Shown: piece by piece, positions 17,077-25,319 of the stretch
Position numbering within the stretch: position 1 is the first letter of the stretch
Layout: every line of letters starts with the position of its first letter
Assembly: GCF_001570765.1 (NCBI RefSeq)
Contig: NZ_BCSH01000001.1
Span: 124,001 to 188,000 of the forward strand
Direction: 5' to 3'
Origin: Nocardiopsis listeri NBRC 13360
GTDB lineage: Bacteria > Actinomycetota > Actinomycetes > Streptosporangiales > Streptosporangiaceae
Length of the DNA: 64,000 bases
Program-made: the position numbers and the translations under genes
The notes under the pieces: generated by a model
What the model was told of the DNA's origin: nothing
Database searches by the model: none
The model's input: the letters and a program-made list of their open reading frames with translations, nothing else

Positions 17077-17462
17077 CCGCCGCCGACATCCTCACCCATG
17101 ACGACAGCGCACACACCGAAGAACTGGTCCGCCACCTCACCCACCTCCTACGCTGCCCCGGCAGTCCCACGCACGCCCGAGCCGACCTCGACCGGGCGGA
17201 CACGACCTTCTCCCGACTGGATCGGATGCTCAGGCGGGGGCGGTCACTGCCCAGTTCCTGGCGCATCGACCCCTACGCCTCGGACGCCGAGCACTCCCGC
17301 ATCACCGACCTGTACGATCAGGTGAGCGAGGAACTGCGCACGCTCGGCGACACGAACCTCTCCTGGCGGGCGTTGACACGGGCGGGGGATCGGTGGGGCA
17401 GGCTCGACACCGCGCTCCGGTTCGGGGCGCCCCTGCCCGAACCCTGGTGGCCGTCGTCCTGA
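17073..17462 (+). CDS. Helical hypothetical protein (module A, gene 2)
   Basis: A 129-residue soluble, helical protein. Conserved points shared with its paralogue in module B are FSRLDRMLRRG, then LPSSW, then DRWGRLDTAL and the closing GAPLPEPW. There is no membrane segment or catalytic motif. Its start overlaps the preceding gene by 4 bases in both modules, which argues that the two products act together. The pair is presumably controlled by the divergent GntR protein. I do not recognise the family's function. Confidence 0.72.
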   Translation: MTAADILTHDDSAHTEELVRHLTHLLRCPGSPTHARADLDRADTTFSRLDRMLRRGRSLPSSWRIDPYASDAEHSRITDLYDQVSEELRTLGDTNLSWRALTRAGDRWGRLDTALRFGAPLPEPWWPSS

Positions 17463-17486
17463 CCCATGAATCGCTCTGAGCCACGC

Positions 17487-17518
17487 ACGGGGCGCGGGTT
17501 CGACCACCCGCGCCCCGT
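17487..17518. terminator. Bidirectional hairpin terminator
   Basis: A perfect 13-bp stem (left arm ACGGGGCGCGGGT) with a 6-base loop lies between two convergent genes and can serve both. Confidence 0.85.
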
Positions 17519-17571
17519 CGACCGTGCCTCCTCGACCGTGCTCCGACCACTCGCCCCCGCCCCCGGCCCCG

Positions 17572-20094
17572 TCAGCGGAACCGACGCTTCAGCCCGTCCA
17601 TCATGTGCACGTCGGCGACGGTCAACCGCACGTCCCCCGAGTCCAACGGCGCCACGGTCGCCGATCGCACGTACACGCCGTGACTCCACGTGCGATTGGT
17701 GCTCGGGAAGATCGCCTTGGCCCCCAACCGTCCCAACGCCTCGGGTGGCCCGGCCAACAACCGCAGCTGCCACCGCGCCCGCAGGATCGTCGTCCCCAGG
17801 TGGTCGTCGTGCCGCAGCAACGGCAACCGGCCCACCAACCGCGACTCCTCCCGGTCGGACGCGGCCGCCACCGCCTCCAACGGGAAACGCCGGCCCGCGT
17901 CGGTGCCGCGCACCACCTCCACCGCGTACGCCACCCCCTCGGGCAACGACGAACCCAGCAGGACCTCCAGGCGCAGATCCTCCCCACGACGCCCGACCGG
18001 ACGGACCTGGACCGACTCCACCGGAATCGTCGGAGCCAACGGAGACGTCTTCAACCCCAACCGGTCGTTGACCGTGTAGTACGGGCGCACCTTGGTCCCC
18101 GGACCATAGGTGGGTTTCACCGGCTGGGCGGAGTACTCGATGATCTTCTTGTAACCCACCACCCCGGACAGGTGGCGGCCCACGGTGCACTCGGTCCCGT
18201 CGGACAACACCAGCCGCAACTGCCACTTGTCGGAGTCGCCGTGCCGCCCACCTGCGACCGTTTCCGGATCGATCACCGCCGTGAACTCGCCCCCGTGCGC
18301 CACCGCCGACGGGAACTCGTGGCGGGGCTGCGGGGAGCCGTGCAGCCGTACCACCATGCGAGCCCGGGCGTCGGGTCGCGTCCGACCCAGCACCCTCCCC
18401 TGCACGGTGATGAGACCATCGGCGACCTCCACGTGTTCGACCTCGGCGTGGTGTCGCGAACTCCGCACCTGGAGGATCAACCGGCCCTTCGGGGAACGCG
18501 CGGGGATCACCAGGGTCAGGCCGCTCATGTGCGTGCTGGACAGCGGGAACCCGTGCTGGTGGATGGTCACGTCCCGCACCGGGGTCTCCTGCCCGCCTTC
18601 CCGGTTCCCGGAGTCCACGGAGCCCGTTCGCTCCGAGGAGCCATCGACCCGGCACACCTGCCAGGTCCCGGTGGTCAGGTCCAGCTCGGCGGCGTCCACC
18701 AGGACCCGGCCCTCGGAATCCGGGGTCAGCTCCACCCGTCGATTCTCCGTGGTGAGCACCACCGCGTCCGGCACCCGTGAGTCGATCGGGTCGTGGACCT
18801 CCCCGGACTCCGTGCTCGGACCGAAGTCCAACTCCGTCACCCCGTCGGGGCCCACCTGGACCAGACACGACGCCGGTGTCTCCGCCCGCGGCGTCGGCAG
18901 GTGCGGGACCGGGTGCGCGGGCATGCTCGCCCCGGCCAGCTCGTGGAAGAGCTCCTCGTGCCGGCGCACCACGTTCACCGGGTCGAAGCGTTCCGAATCG
19001 CTCAGCGCCGCCGCGGACATGCGCCGCCGCAACTCGTCATCGCCCATCAGGTGCGCCAGCCCCTCCGCGATCCCCGGGGCGGACTTGTTGGGGACCAGCA
19101 GGCCGTCCTCCTGATGCCGGATGATCGACGCCGGCCCGTGCGGGCAGTCCGTGCTCACCACCGGCAGCCCCGAGCGCATGGCCTCCACGATGGTCATCCC
19201 GAACGGCTCCTCACTGGAGGTGACCGCCGCGAACGCGCCCTGGGCCCAGGCCTCCTCCACCCGGGGATGCGGGCCCATCAGCCATACCCGGTCCTGCAAT
19301 CCCAGCTTGCCCACCAGTTTGCCGAGTGCCCCGCGCCTGCTGCCGCGCCCGTAGATGCGCAGCGTCCAGTCCGGGAACTCGTCGCTGACCATGGAGAACG
19401 CCTGTACCAGCAGATCGTGGCGTTTGCTGGGGGCGAGTCGGCCCGCCGCGACGATCGTGCGGGTGTTGTGCCCGTTGACGGTGAACGGCGGCGCCGGCAC
19501 CGAGTTGGGGATGGACAGCAACCGCACGCCCGGCAACGGCATCCGTTCGGAGTAGGTGCGCGCGTCGGCTTCGGTGACCGTGACGAAGGCGTCCAGGTTC
19601 GGGTACTCCTCCGCCATCACTCGGCGAAGTTCGTCGGAGTGCTGCTCGTAGGTGAGGTGCTCCTGACCGACCTTGACGATCCGTTTGGGCGCCGCCCGGG
19701 CGATCAGCACGTTCAACCCGGGGCGGGTGCCCACGACCACGTCGGCGTCGGTGGTGGCCAGGTACTCCTCCAACCGGTCATCGGTGAGGCGGCTGTGGGT
19801 GGAGCCCCGGCCGTCCTCCGGAGGAAAGAGGAGCGGTGGCAGACCGGCCCGTTCCGAACCCTCGTACAGCGGGCGCCCGCCGACCCCGGTGGCCTGGGCG
19901 TCCCTTTGTCGGATGTCGACCAAGGGACGCAGGGTGACCTGGGCGGGGACGGGAAGGACGGGATCCGCGCGGTGCCGGAACACCGAGACGATCTCCACCT
20001 CGTGCCGTGCCGACAGGGCCGTCGCCTGGTTGGCGACCGTACGCACGGTGCCGCCGATGCCGTACATGTCGTTGATCAGATAGGCGATCTTCAC
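17572..20094 (-). CDS. GT4-family glycosyltransferase with long C-terminal extension
   Basis: An 840-residue protein. Residues 1-385 form a GT-B glycosyltransferase of family 4: N-terminal MKIAYLINDMYGIGGTVRT, nucleotide-sugar domain with VAAGRLAPSKRHDLLV, and the E-x7-E element in SSEEPFGMTIVEAM. The remaining 450 residues are an extension of beta-rich character, with repeated short segments of about 90-100 residues. It is reminiscent of actinobacterial glycosyltransferases linked to wall teichoic acid or surface polysaccharide, but I cannot assign a substrate. It uses a GTG start that fits the canonical first strand. It stands alone, converging on module A and preceded by a long non-coding region. 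Confidence 0.82.
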   Translation of the reverse strand: MKIAYLINDMYGIGGTVRTVANQATALSARHEVEIVSVFRHRADPVLPVPAQVTLRPLVDIRQRDAQATGVGGRPLYEGSERAGLPPLLFPPEDGRGSTHSRLTDDRLEEYLATTDADVVVGTRPGLNVLIARAAPKRIVKVGQEHLTYEQHSDELRRVMAEEYPNLDAFVTVTEADARTYSERMPLPGVRLLSIPNSVPAPPFTVNGHNTRTIVAAGRLAPSKRHDLLVQAFSMVSDEFPDWTLRIYGRGSRRGALGKLVGKLGLQDRVWLMGPHPRVEEAWAQGAFAAVTSSEEPFGMTIVEAMRSGLPVVSTDCPHGPASIIRHQEDGLLVPNKSAPGIAEGLAHLMGDDELRRRMSAAALSDSERFDPVNVVRRHEELFHELAGASMPAHPVPHLPTPRAETPASCLVQVGPDGVTELDFGPSTESGEVHDPIDSRVPDAVVLTTENRRVELTPDSEGRVLVDAAELDLTTGTWQVCRVDGSSERTGSVDSGNREGGQETPVRDVTIHQHGFPLSSTHMSGLTLVIPARSPKGRLILQVRSSRHHAEVEHVEVADGLITVQGRVLGRTRPDARARMVVRLHGSPQPRHEFPSAVAHGGEFTAVIDPETVAGGRHGDSDKWQLRLVLSDGTECTVGRHLSGVVGYKKIIEYSAQPVKPTYGPGTKVRPYYTVNDRLGLKTSPLAPTIPVESVQVRPVGRRGEDLRLEVLLGSSLPEGVAYAVEVVRGTDAGRRFPLEAVAAASDREESRLVGRLPLLRHDDHLGTTILRARWQLRLLAGPPEALGRLGAKAIFPSTNRTWSHGVYVRSATVAPLDSGDVRLTVADVHMMDGLKRRFR

Positions 20095-20540
20095 TGAGCC
20101 CCCATGTTCCGGCGCCGTCCTTCGCGGGTGCGAAGGACGGCGCCCGTGTCCCCTGCACCCACACCGAGTCGCCTCTCCGAGTGGAGGTGGTGTGGGGATG
20201 AGCGATCAGATTATGAGGGGGAATGGGGGTAAAAGTTCTGATCTGTCCAGTAATGTCCGAAGATTTGCCGCTACCTGTAGGGGTTTTGCGGCGATTCCGA
20301 ACAGTGGAAACCGGAATGGTGAAAGCGCAGCCGCGAAGGCCCGCGCGGGATGGCGCTTCTCGGTGAGCGTACCCGTCGGAGAGAGTATGGGACGGACGCA
20401 CGACAAGGAGGACACGACACGCGGTCGCGCGCCCGCCCACGACACGGGAACCCGCAAAGATGCCCGTGGTCTGAGAACCCGCTCCCCCGCCTTTGCAAGG
20501 GGTGCTCGAAGAGGCAGGGGAGCGGGGCGGAGGCGACACG
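20095..20540. other. Upstream region of the glycosyltransferase
   Basis: About 445 bases with no believable gene. The first 60 bases contain the ribosome site GGGGGCTCA on the minus strand. AT content rises around 20190-20300. GATCAGA and its inverse TCTGATC stand 26 bases apart near 20205-20245, a weak dyad. Confidence 0.4.
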
Positions 20541-20705
20541 GTGGGTTCCGACTCGTCCGGTACGAGACCGGAACGGTTCCCGAACGACCCTCCGGGGTTC
20601 GGGAACCCCCAGGCCGCGGAACCGTACACCTACCGGGTGGGGCCCGCCCCCCACACCGGTGCCGCCTCCTGGTCCGGGGTCACCCGCCGAGCGGGGACCG
20701 CGTGA
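20541..20705 (+). CDS. Small hypothetical protein (54 aa)
   Basis: A GTG start 7 bases after GGAGG opens a 54-codon frame with strongly GC-biased third positions. The product is polar, rich in Pro, Gly, Ser and Thr (MGSDSSGTRPERFPNDPPGF), with no signal peptide or membrane helix. A further frame starts with GTGA overlapping its stop and runs to 21148, but its Arg/Gly composition is not convincing. No family is recognised. Confidence 0.45.
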   Translation: MGSDSSGTRPERFPNDPPGFGNPQAAEPYTYRVGPAPHTGAASWSGVTRRAGTA

Positions 20706-21566
20706 TCCGAGTGCCCTCGGAGGGCGAGATCGCCCGACGGGCACGGTCGACGGTGAACGGTCGTCGGCGCGTGCCGGTCTCGGTCTCGTTGGGAGAGGGT
20801 CGTGGGGGCGTATCGCCGTGCGTCGGGGGATTACGGACGGCGATCAGAGCCAGGAGGGTCAACCACTGGAGTGTTCGAGCCAGGGTGTTCGCGTGCCGTG
20901 GCCTCGGGCATCGAGCCACCCGCTTGGGCAGGGGTGAGGGGGTGCCCGGGGAAACGGGTGAGACGGGTGCGTCCGGTGTGGCGGAAGCGCCGGAGGTCGC
21001 GGTGGCGGGGGAGGTTCCAGGTAACGAGGGCGTGTTGGGAGGTGTGCTGTCCAAGACGGTTCCTGACGAGTCGGGGGCTCGTTGTCGGACGGGCCGAGGG
21101 CGGATGCGGGGGCAACACCCGTGGGTCCGTCGGGACGCGGAGAAGTAGGCCACTTCCGTGTCCACCGTGCAAACGTGTGGTGGAAGACCTACCTCTCATG
21201 TTTCGTGCTTGGCAACGCTGCGTTGCCTTCGATGGACACTCTGCCGGATAAGACGGAAAAAGTCGTGGCCCGAAGGTGACTTTCCGTGGCCGAATCTGGC
21301 CACCATCGGGGATCCGCAGGTCGCAGAGGACGAGAGCGCCATCCATACGGCTGCGGTGCCGGGAAGGCTGGGGCGGCCCGCACGGTGGGGGACCCGAGGG
21401 CCGGGGACCGGGGTCGAACGCGGGACCGGGAACGGCGAAACGGGCGCCTCTGTGGCGGCTCACGGACGGCCTGAGAGGTCGCGTGCGAGCGATCTCGGAG
21501 CGCGTCGCCAAGGGCTCTTCGGCTACGGCCTGGTGATGGTTCGGTGGGGGAGCTCTTCCAGCTGCC
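20706..21566. other. Non-coding stretch with doubtful frames
   Basis: About 860 bases upstream of the small ORF's end and downstream of the pilin operon. Long frames exist on both strands but are Arg/Gly- or Pro/Thr-rich and contradict one another. I see no domain. A perfect 17-bp palindrome lies inside and is listed separately. Confidence 0.4.
21211..21227. promoter_or_regulatory. 17-bp palindrome
   Basis: GGCAACGC and GCGTTGCC flank a single T. It may be an operator, or a short terminator stem for the pilin operon whose last gene ends 340 bases away. No adjacent regulator suggests a ligand. Confidence 0.35.
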
Positions 21567-22211
21567 TCAGTAGGACTTGGTGCTCTGCCAGTACGACCAT
21601 GCCTGGCAGGGGGTGCCGTAGGTGCTCTCGATGTAGCTCAGCCCCCAGTCGATCTGTACCGAGGCGCTGCTTCGGAAGCCATCCGGCATGGCTCCGTGCA
21701 CGGAGGGATTGAACCCTACGATGCCGTGCGTGCCGTACTGCGGGTCGACGATGCTCGGGTCCCAGCCGGACATCTGGCTCCACATGCTGTCCAGGCAGGT
21801 CCATTCCTGGTCGGTCCAGCCGTAGGACGTGGCGGACTGCATGGCGATGTTCTTGTTGTCCGCGTGGTTGTTGCCGCCACCCCACTCGTACTCTTCGGGG
21901 TCATCGGGGCGATCGTGATCCACCCAGGTCTGGTCACCGCATTCGGGTCCACCGACCAGACAGACCATTTGGCGTACCCCGTTGTTGAAGGTGGAACTGA
22001 GCTCGCTCTGGTAGATGAGCGTGATGAGCGCGGCGGCGAAGACGGTGACGACGGCCAACTCCACGAAACCCGCGCCACGGTCGCTGTTCTCCCCGAGGGC
22101 GGGACGGAGCCGGCGCAGGGCTTTGTTGAGCCGGCGGTTTACCCGGCCTGAGGGCCTGGTCGAAGAGTCCCGTCGTGAATCCCCGAGTTCGGGGCGGTGG
22201 GGAGTGGTCAA
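21567..22211 (-). CDS. Flp-leader protein with transglycosylase-like domain lacking the catalytic Glu
   Basis: The first 46 residues are basic and end in DRG; AGFVEL and a hydrophobic stretch follow, so this carries a class III Flp/Tad leader cleaved after Gly46. Residues about 120-214 match the actinobacterial lytic-transglycosylase-like domain: YGWTDQEWTCLDSMW, then SGWDPS, HGIVGF and a closing QIDWGLSYIESTYGTPCQAW. In active relatives the motif is ESGW with a catalytic Glu; here it is QMSGW, with Met at position 147. It may therefore bind rather than cut peptidoglycan. The start is a TTG with GGAGG 6 bases upstream. It is the last gene of the pilin operon. Confidence 0.8.
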   Translation of the reverse strand: MTTPHRPELGDSRRDSSTRPSGRVNRRLNKALRRLRPALGENSDRGAGFVELAVVTVFAAALITLIYQSELSSTFNNGVRQMVCLVGGPECGDQTWVDHDRPDDPEEYEWGGGNNHADNKNIAMQSATSYGWTDQEWTCLDSMWSQMSGWDPSIVDPQYGTHGIVGFNPSVHGAMPDGFRSSASVQIDWGLSYIESTYGTPCQAWSYWQSTKSY

Positions 22212-22266
22212 CGCCGCCTCCAGCGGAATCCAGGTGTGGGGGAGTGAGTGGTCGTCGGGTCAGCGG

Positions 22267-22794
22267 TCAGGAGATCGGGATATTTTCGATCGGCTCGAAG
22301 CCAGGGATCTCCAGGGTGATGGCGTCCACGTCCTCAGGCACGGAGTACATGGACCAGTAGGCGACCTGTTCGTCAGGTTTAATCAGTACTTTGAAATCGA
22401 GTGAAAGCTGGCCTGAGCAAACACAGTCACTCACTCCGTCCATGATTGGATGGTATCTCGTATTTCCATCCGGGCTCGACGTGGTGACCCCAGAGTAATA
22501 GACGGGTTGGCTGTACATGTATGAAGTTCCAGAAGGCCAATTGAAGCGGACTTCGGAACTTCCTTCATTCTTAATGCTCCAGGTTACAGACAGAAGGGTG
22601 CCTGATTCGCTTCTCTCGGCCGCATGTGCCTCTGCTGTTAGGCCAGCGCTCACATCTTCATTAGATTCTGCTGTGCCTAGTGAATCCAAGTTTTCAGTAG
22701 TGGGGGCTGGGGAAGCAAGTACACTGGAGCCTGTGCTGAAACTAAGGGCCAATGCAAATGCACTAAAACCGATTGCGCGGAGCCATGTTCTCAT
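22267..22794 (-). CDS. Secreted protein of the Flp pilin operon (hypothetical)
   Basis: A 175-residue protein with a Sec signal peptide (FSAFALALSFSTGSSVLASPAP), so it is exported. The mature part looks like a compact beta domain of about 110 residues: LLSVTWSIKNEGSSEVRF, a pattern reminiscent of intracellular proteinase-inhibitor or Ig-like beta folds, ending in LEIPGFEPIENIPIS. Two Cys (SDCVCSG) are close together. It sits 10 bases after the OmpA-like gene. Both share a segment of similar role (VYALERLENDLLRLRLGV in the neighbour), so they may be related in the beta domain. Composition is AT-richer than the surroundings. ATG after AGGTGG. Confidence 0.68.
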   Translation of the reverse strand: MRTWLRAIGFSAFALALSFSTGSSVLASPAPTTENLDSLGTAESNEDVSAGLTAEAHAAERSESGTLLSVTWSIKNEGSSEVRFNWPSGTSYMYSQPVYYSGVTTSSPDGNTRYHPIMDGVSDCVCSGQLSLDFKVLIKPDEQVAYWSMYSVPEDVDAITLEIPGFEPIENIPIS

Positions 22795-22803
22795 TTATTC
22801 CAC

Positions 22804-23877
22804 CTACTTCTCGAATGTCACGCTGACTCTGCGGTTGCGTTCTCGTCCTTCTTCGGTTTCGTTGTCTGCAATAGGGTCTGCTGAACCATGCCCTTCGACC
22901 TCGAAAGTGATTCCCCCGCGGGTGATCATTCCATCTAGGGCTGATTCGACGCTTTCGGCGCGATCCCTCGAAAGGGGGATGTTGATGGAGTCATCGCCGG
23001 TGTTGTCGGCGTGACCATCGATGGAAACTTCGGAGGAATTAGCATCATCAATCTCCTGGCTGACCTGCTCCAGAATATCGCGGGCATCCGCACTCAAATT
23101 AGAGCTGTTTGTGTCGAAGAGTACGTCAGATGACAGGATGATGCTTACTTCGTCTGAACTCTCCGTTCGGCCAGTCTGGTCCTCTTCGAGGCTGTCGGAG
23201 ATATTAGTAAGATCAAGAACCTGAGGGTCTTCGAGGTTTGCGTTCTCGACCGAACCAGAAGAACTGCTGATTGGAACATCGAGCAAGGGTGGCGTGAGAG
23301 GCGTAATAAGTGTCGCCTTTTCCAGGTCTCCTGGAGGTTCAGGGTAAATTACCCACAGGTCTTCGGTTTCACCGCTCGGAATGGTCCCTTCCAGGGAACT
23401 GCAGAAGAATTTTCCGTTGCTTTGATTGTAGCTGAGATATCGCTGCTGGTTGACATCATCAATAAGGCTGATATTGCTGGCAGAGCGATGGTTCTCGGTA
23501 TCCGATAGCCCGAATCCTATGTCAAAGCTATCCGAAGAGTTGTTAGTAACTCCTAGGCGTAGGCGGAGAAGATCATTTTCCAGTCGTTCAAGTGCGTAGA
23601 CATCAACCTGAAGGTCGGCTCCTAGTTCAGTTGACGTAGTAACAGAACTGGCAATGGGGTGGTTTTGGGGGGTTGTTTGGGTAGGTGAGGACTCTCCGGA
23701 GGGAGGTGAATTATCGCTACCCTCGCCTGGGGGAGAATCCGAACTAACGACGCATCCAGAGGAAAAGAAAATAACCATGGCAGCCGATCCTGACGCCAGT
23801 ACTGCTTTCCTGGGTGCTCTCGGGGGAGAGGTTCTGCTATTTGCCAATGGGTTCCATTTCTCTGTTTTCTCTTTCAT
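22804..23877 (-). CDS. OmpA-family peptidoglycan-binding lipoprotein
   Basis: A 357-residue protein. A cationic N-terminus and hydrophobic segment end in the lipobox-like FSSGC (Cys42), then comes a Ser/Pro-rich linker, a beta domain at about residues 85-205, and a C-terminal OmpA domain. The latter shows DVLFDTNSSNLSADARDIL, DGHADNTGDDSINIPLSRDR and GRERNRRVSVTF, the pattern that binds diaminopimelate peptidoglycan in OmpA/MotB. A lipoprotein tethered to the wall within a pilin operon suggests a role anchoring the Tad pilus; OmpA-like proteins accompany Tad loci in Gram-negatives. The coding sequence is clearly AT-richer than the chromosome around it, suggesting transfer. Confidence 0.85.
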   Translation of the reverse strand: MKEKTEKWNPLANSRTSPPRAPRKAVLASGSAAMVIFFSSGCVVSSDSPPGEGSDNSPPSGESSPTQTTPQNHPIASSVTTSTELGADLQVDVYALERLENDLLRLRLGVTNNSSDSFDIGFGLSDTENHRSASNISLIDDVNQQRYLSYNQSNGKFFCSSLEGTIPSGETEDLWVIYPEPPGDLEKATLITPLTPPLLDVPISSSSGSVENANLEDPQVLDLTNISDSLEEDQTGRTESSDEVSIILSSDVLFDTNSSNLSADARDILEQVSQEIDDANSSEVSIDGHADNTGDDSINIPLSRDRAESVESALDGMITRGGITFEVEGHGSADPIADNETEEGRERNRRVSVTFEK

Positions 23878-23964
23878 GCTTGTCTCTGGATTTGGCTAAT
23901 GAAGTTGTCTGGGATGCCTTATCCAGTTGCGCTGATGGGTTTTGGCTTTAGCTCCCCGTCGCTC

Positions 23965-24174
23965 CTAGACTCCGAAGACGCCGCTGATTGCGCCGATGAT
24001 TCCCTGAACAATGATGTCGCCAATATTGCTTGCGTAAAGGACAGCGGCCACGATGCCGACGAACACGATGATGGCCCCGTACTCGACGAAACCGGCACCC
24101 TTGTCTTTGTGCTCGGCGTCCTGCGGCATGACTACGGTGCTGACCTTGGCCCAAAGCTTGTGAGTGAAATTCAT
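23965..24174 (-). CDS. Flp-type pilin (major Tad pilin candidate)
   Basis: At 69 residues it has the size of a Flp pilin. The leader is basic and polar (residues 1-26, ending HKDKG), with cleavage expected after Gly26; the mature protein starts AGFVEYGAIIVFVGIVAAVL with Glu at +5 and Tyr at +6. The hydrophobic helix continues and ends in IIGAISGVFGV. No pilin gene lies in the main Tad operon at 45.6-53.1 kb, so this is the best candidate for its pilin. It heads the four-gene operon with the OmpA-like lipoprotein. ATG with AAGGAG 7 bases before it. Confidence 0.92.
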   Translation of the reverse strand: MNFTHKLWAKVSTVVMPQDAEHKDKGAGFVEYGAIIVFVGIVAAVLYASNIGDIIVQGIIGAISGVFGV

Positions 24175-25319
24175 GGAGGTGACTCCTTACCGGGGTGGGG
24201 GCTCTGTGGACTACCGCTACTGCGCGGCAACCCGATGATGGACCTGGGGCCTGGGTCCGCCAGCGCTTGTGACGGGGGCTCTGTGACCCCTCATCACTCC
24301 ACTATCGAATAGGAGGTGGTGCACTACGCCGGCCTCTGACCGGATGTGGCCAGGCCTGTTGACGTCACGCTCATTGCAGCGCAGCCAGCCTGAGATTTCT
24401 GGGGGTTTCCGTGAAATCCCAGGTGAATGCGGGTGCGCATTGAGTTCTGTGTTCACGTGGCCGCCGCTTCGTGTGACCGCTCGACTTCCCCCAGCTCCCA
24501 TGATCGCACGCACTTCTCTGATACGTCACGAGTGGGTGTATTCACCCAGTTCAGAGCGTTGGCGTCCGACGTGGACGATCTTCACGGCTCATATCCTGGT
24601 ACCTGGTTCCAGCTAGTCGGTCGCTCATATCGCCGAGCAGGTCAGTGACTCCTTGTCCCCGCAGGTCACAACTTCACTGTGCGCATCAGCGGGTGGAAAA
24701 CCACCTGGAGGCTTCGGTCTTCTCACCGTGGGACAGCTCTTCGGCCCCCGCCGCTGCCCTGCCCCCAGCCGGGATACCTGTCGCCAGGACCGCCCCAACC
24801 GAGCCGGTCCTGCGAGCCTGAAAGACATCTCAGCTTTGGATGACCACGCGTTGCCTCTCACGCTCCTGGTGATGACCTTTGGTGCGTTGCTACCGGGCGG
24901 ATAGCCGGCCATCCGCCTCGCGCTACCCGCCGCCACCTCGAGCAGATCCCACCACCGCCCCACTACACCGATATGAGCTCCTTCCCTCCAACGGAGTTGG
25001 TTTACCTGGCAGGCGGGGCCAAGCCGGTGGGCCAGGCCGCGTTGATGGTCCTCCTTCTGACCAGAAGGCCCCGGGACATGATCGGACTGCCGGGACCCGT
25101 ACGAACACCACTGCTCACTAAGAAGGAACGTCTCTGCGTACATGAGGGCGCTGACCCAGTTCGACTGATGCGATGACGTGTACCACTCTCGTGTTTGTGC
25201 AGCCCAAGGACCTATTGTTTAGTCCTGTCCACAATCGGCCATATAGCGCATCATGCGTGCGAGTGACTTCAGCTCTATGATGCCGCTGTCCCCAAAACCC
25301 CACTTGAGCGGATGGCCCA
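24175..25319. other. 1.1-kb divergent region between pilin operon and toxin gene
   Basis: No gene is convincing in this long stretch. It lies between the pilin operon and the divergent Flp-leader toxin, and presumably holds both promoters. The length is large for promoters alone, and it may contain decayed coding sequence or a regulatory RNA; I could not identify either. No repeat or tRNA is seen. Confidence 0.45.

Noticed and set aside
20702-21148. A 148-codon frame coupled by GTGA to the small ORF at 20541
   Set aside because: Overlap is suggestive, but the product is Arg/Gly-rich without hydrophobic or domain pattern, and an equally long minus-strand frame competes.
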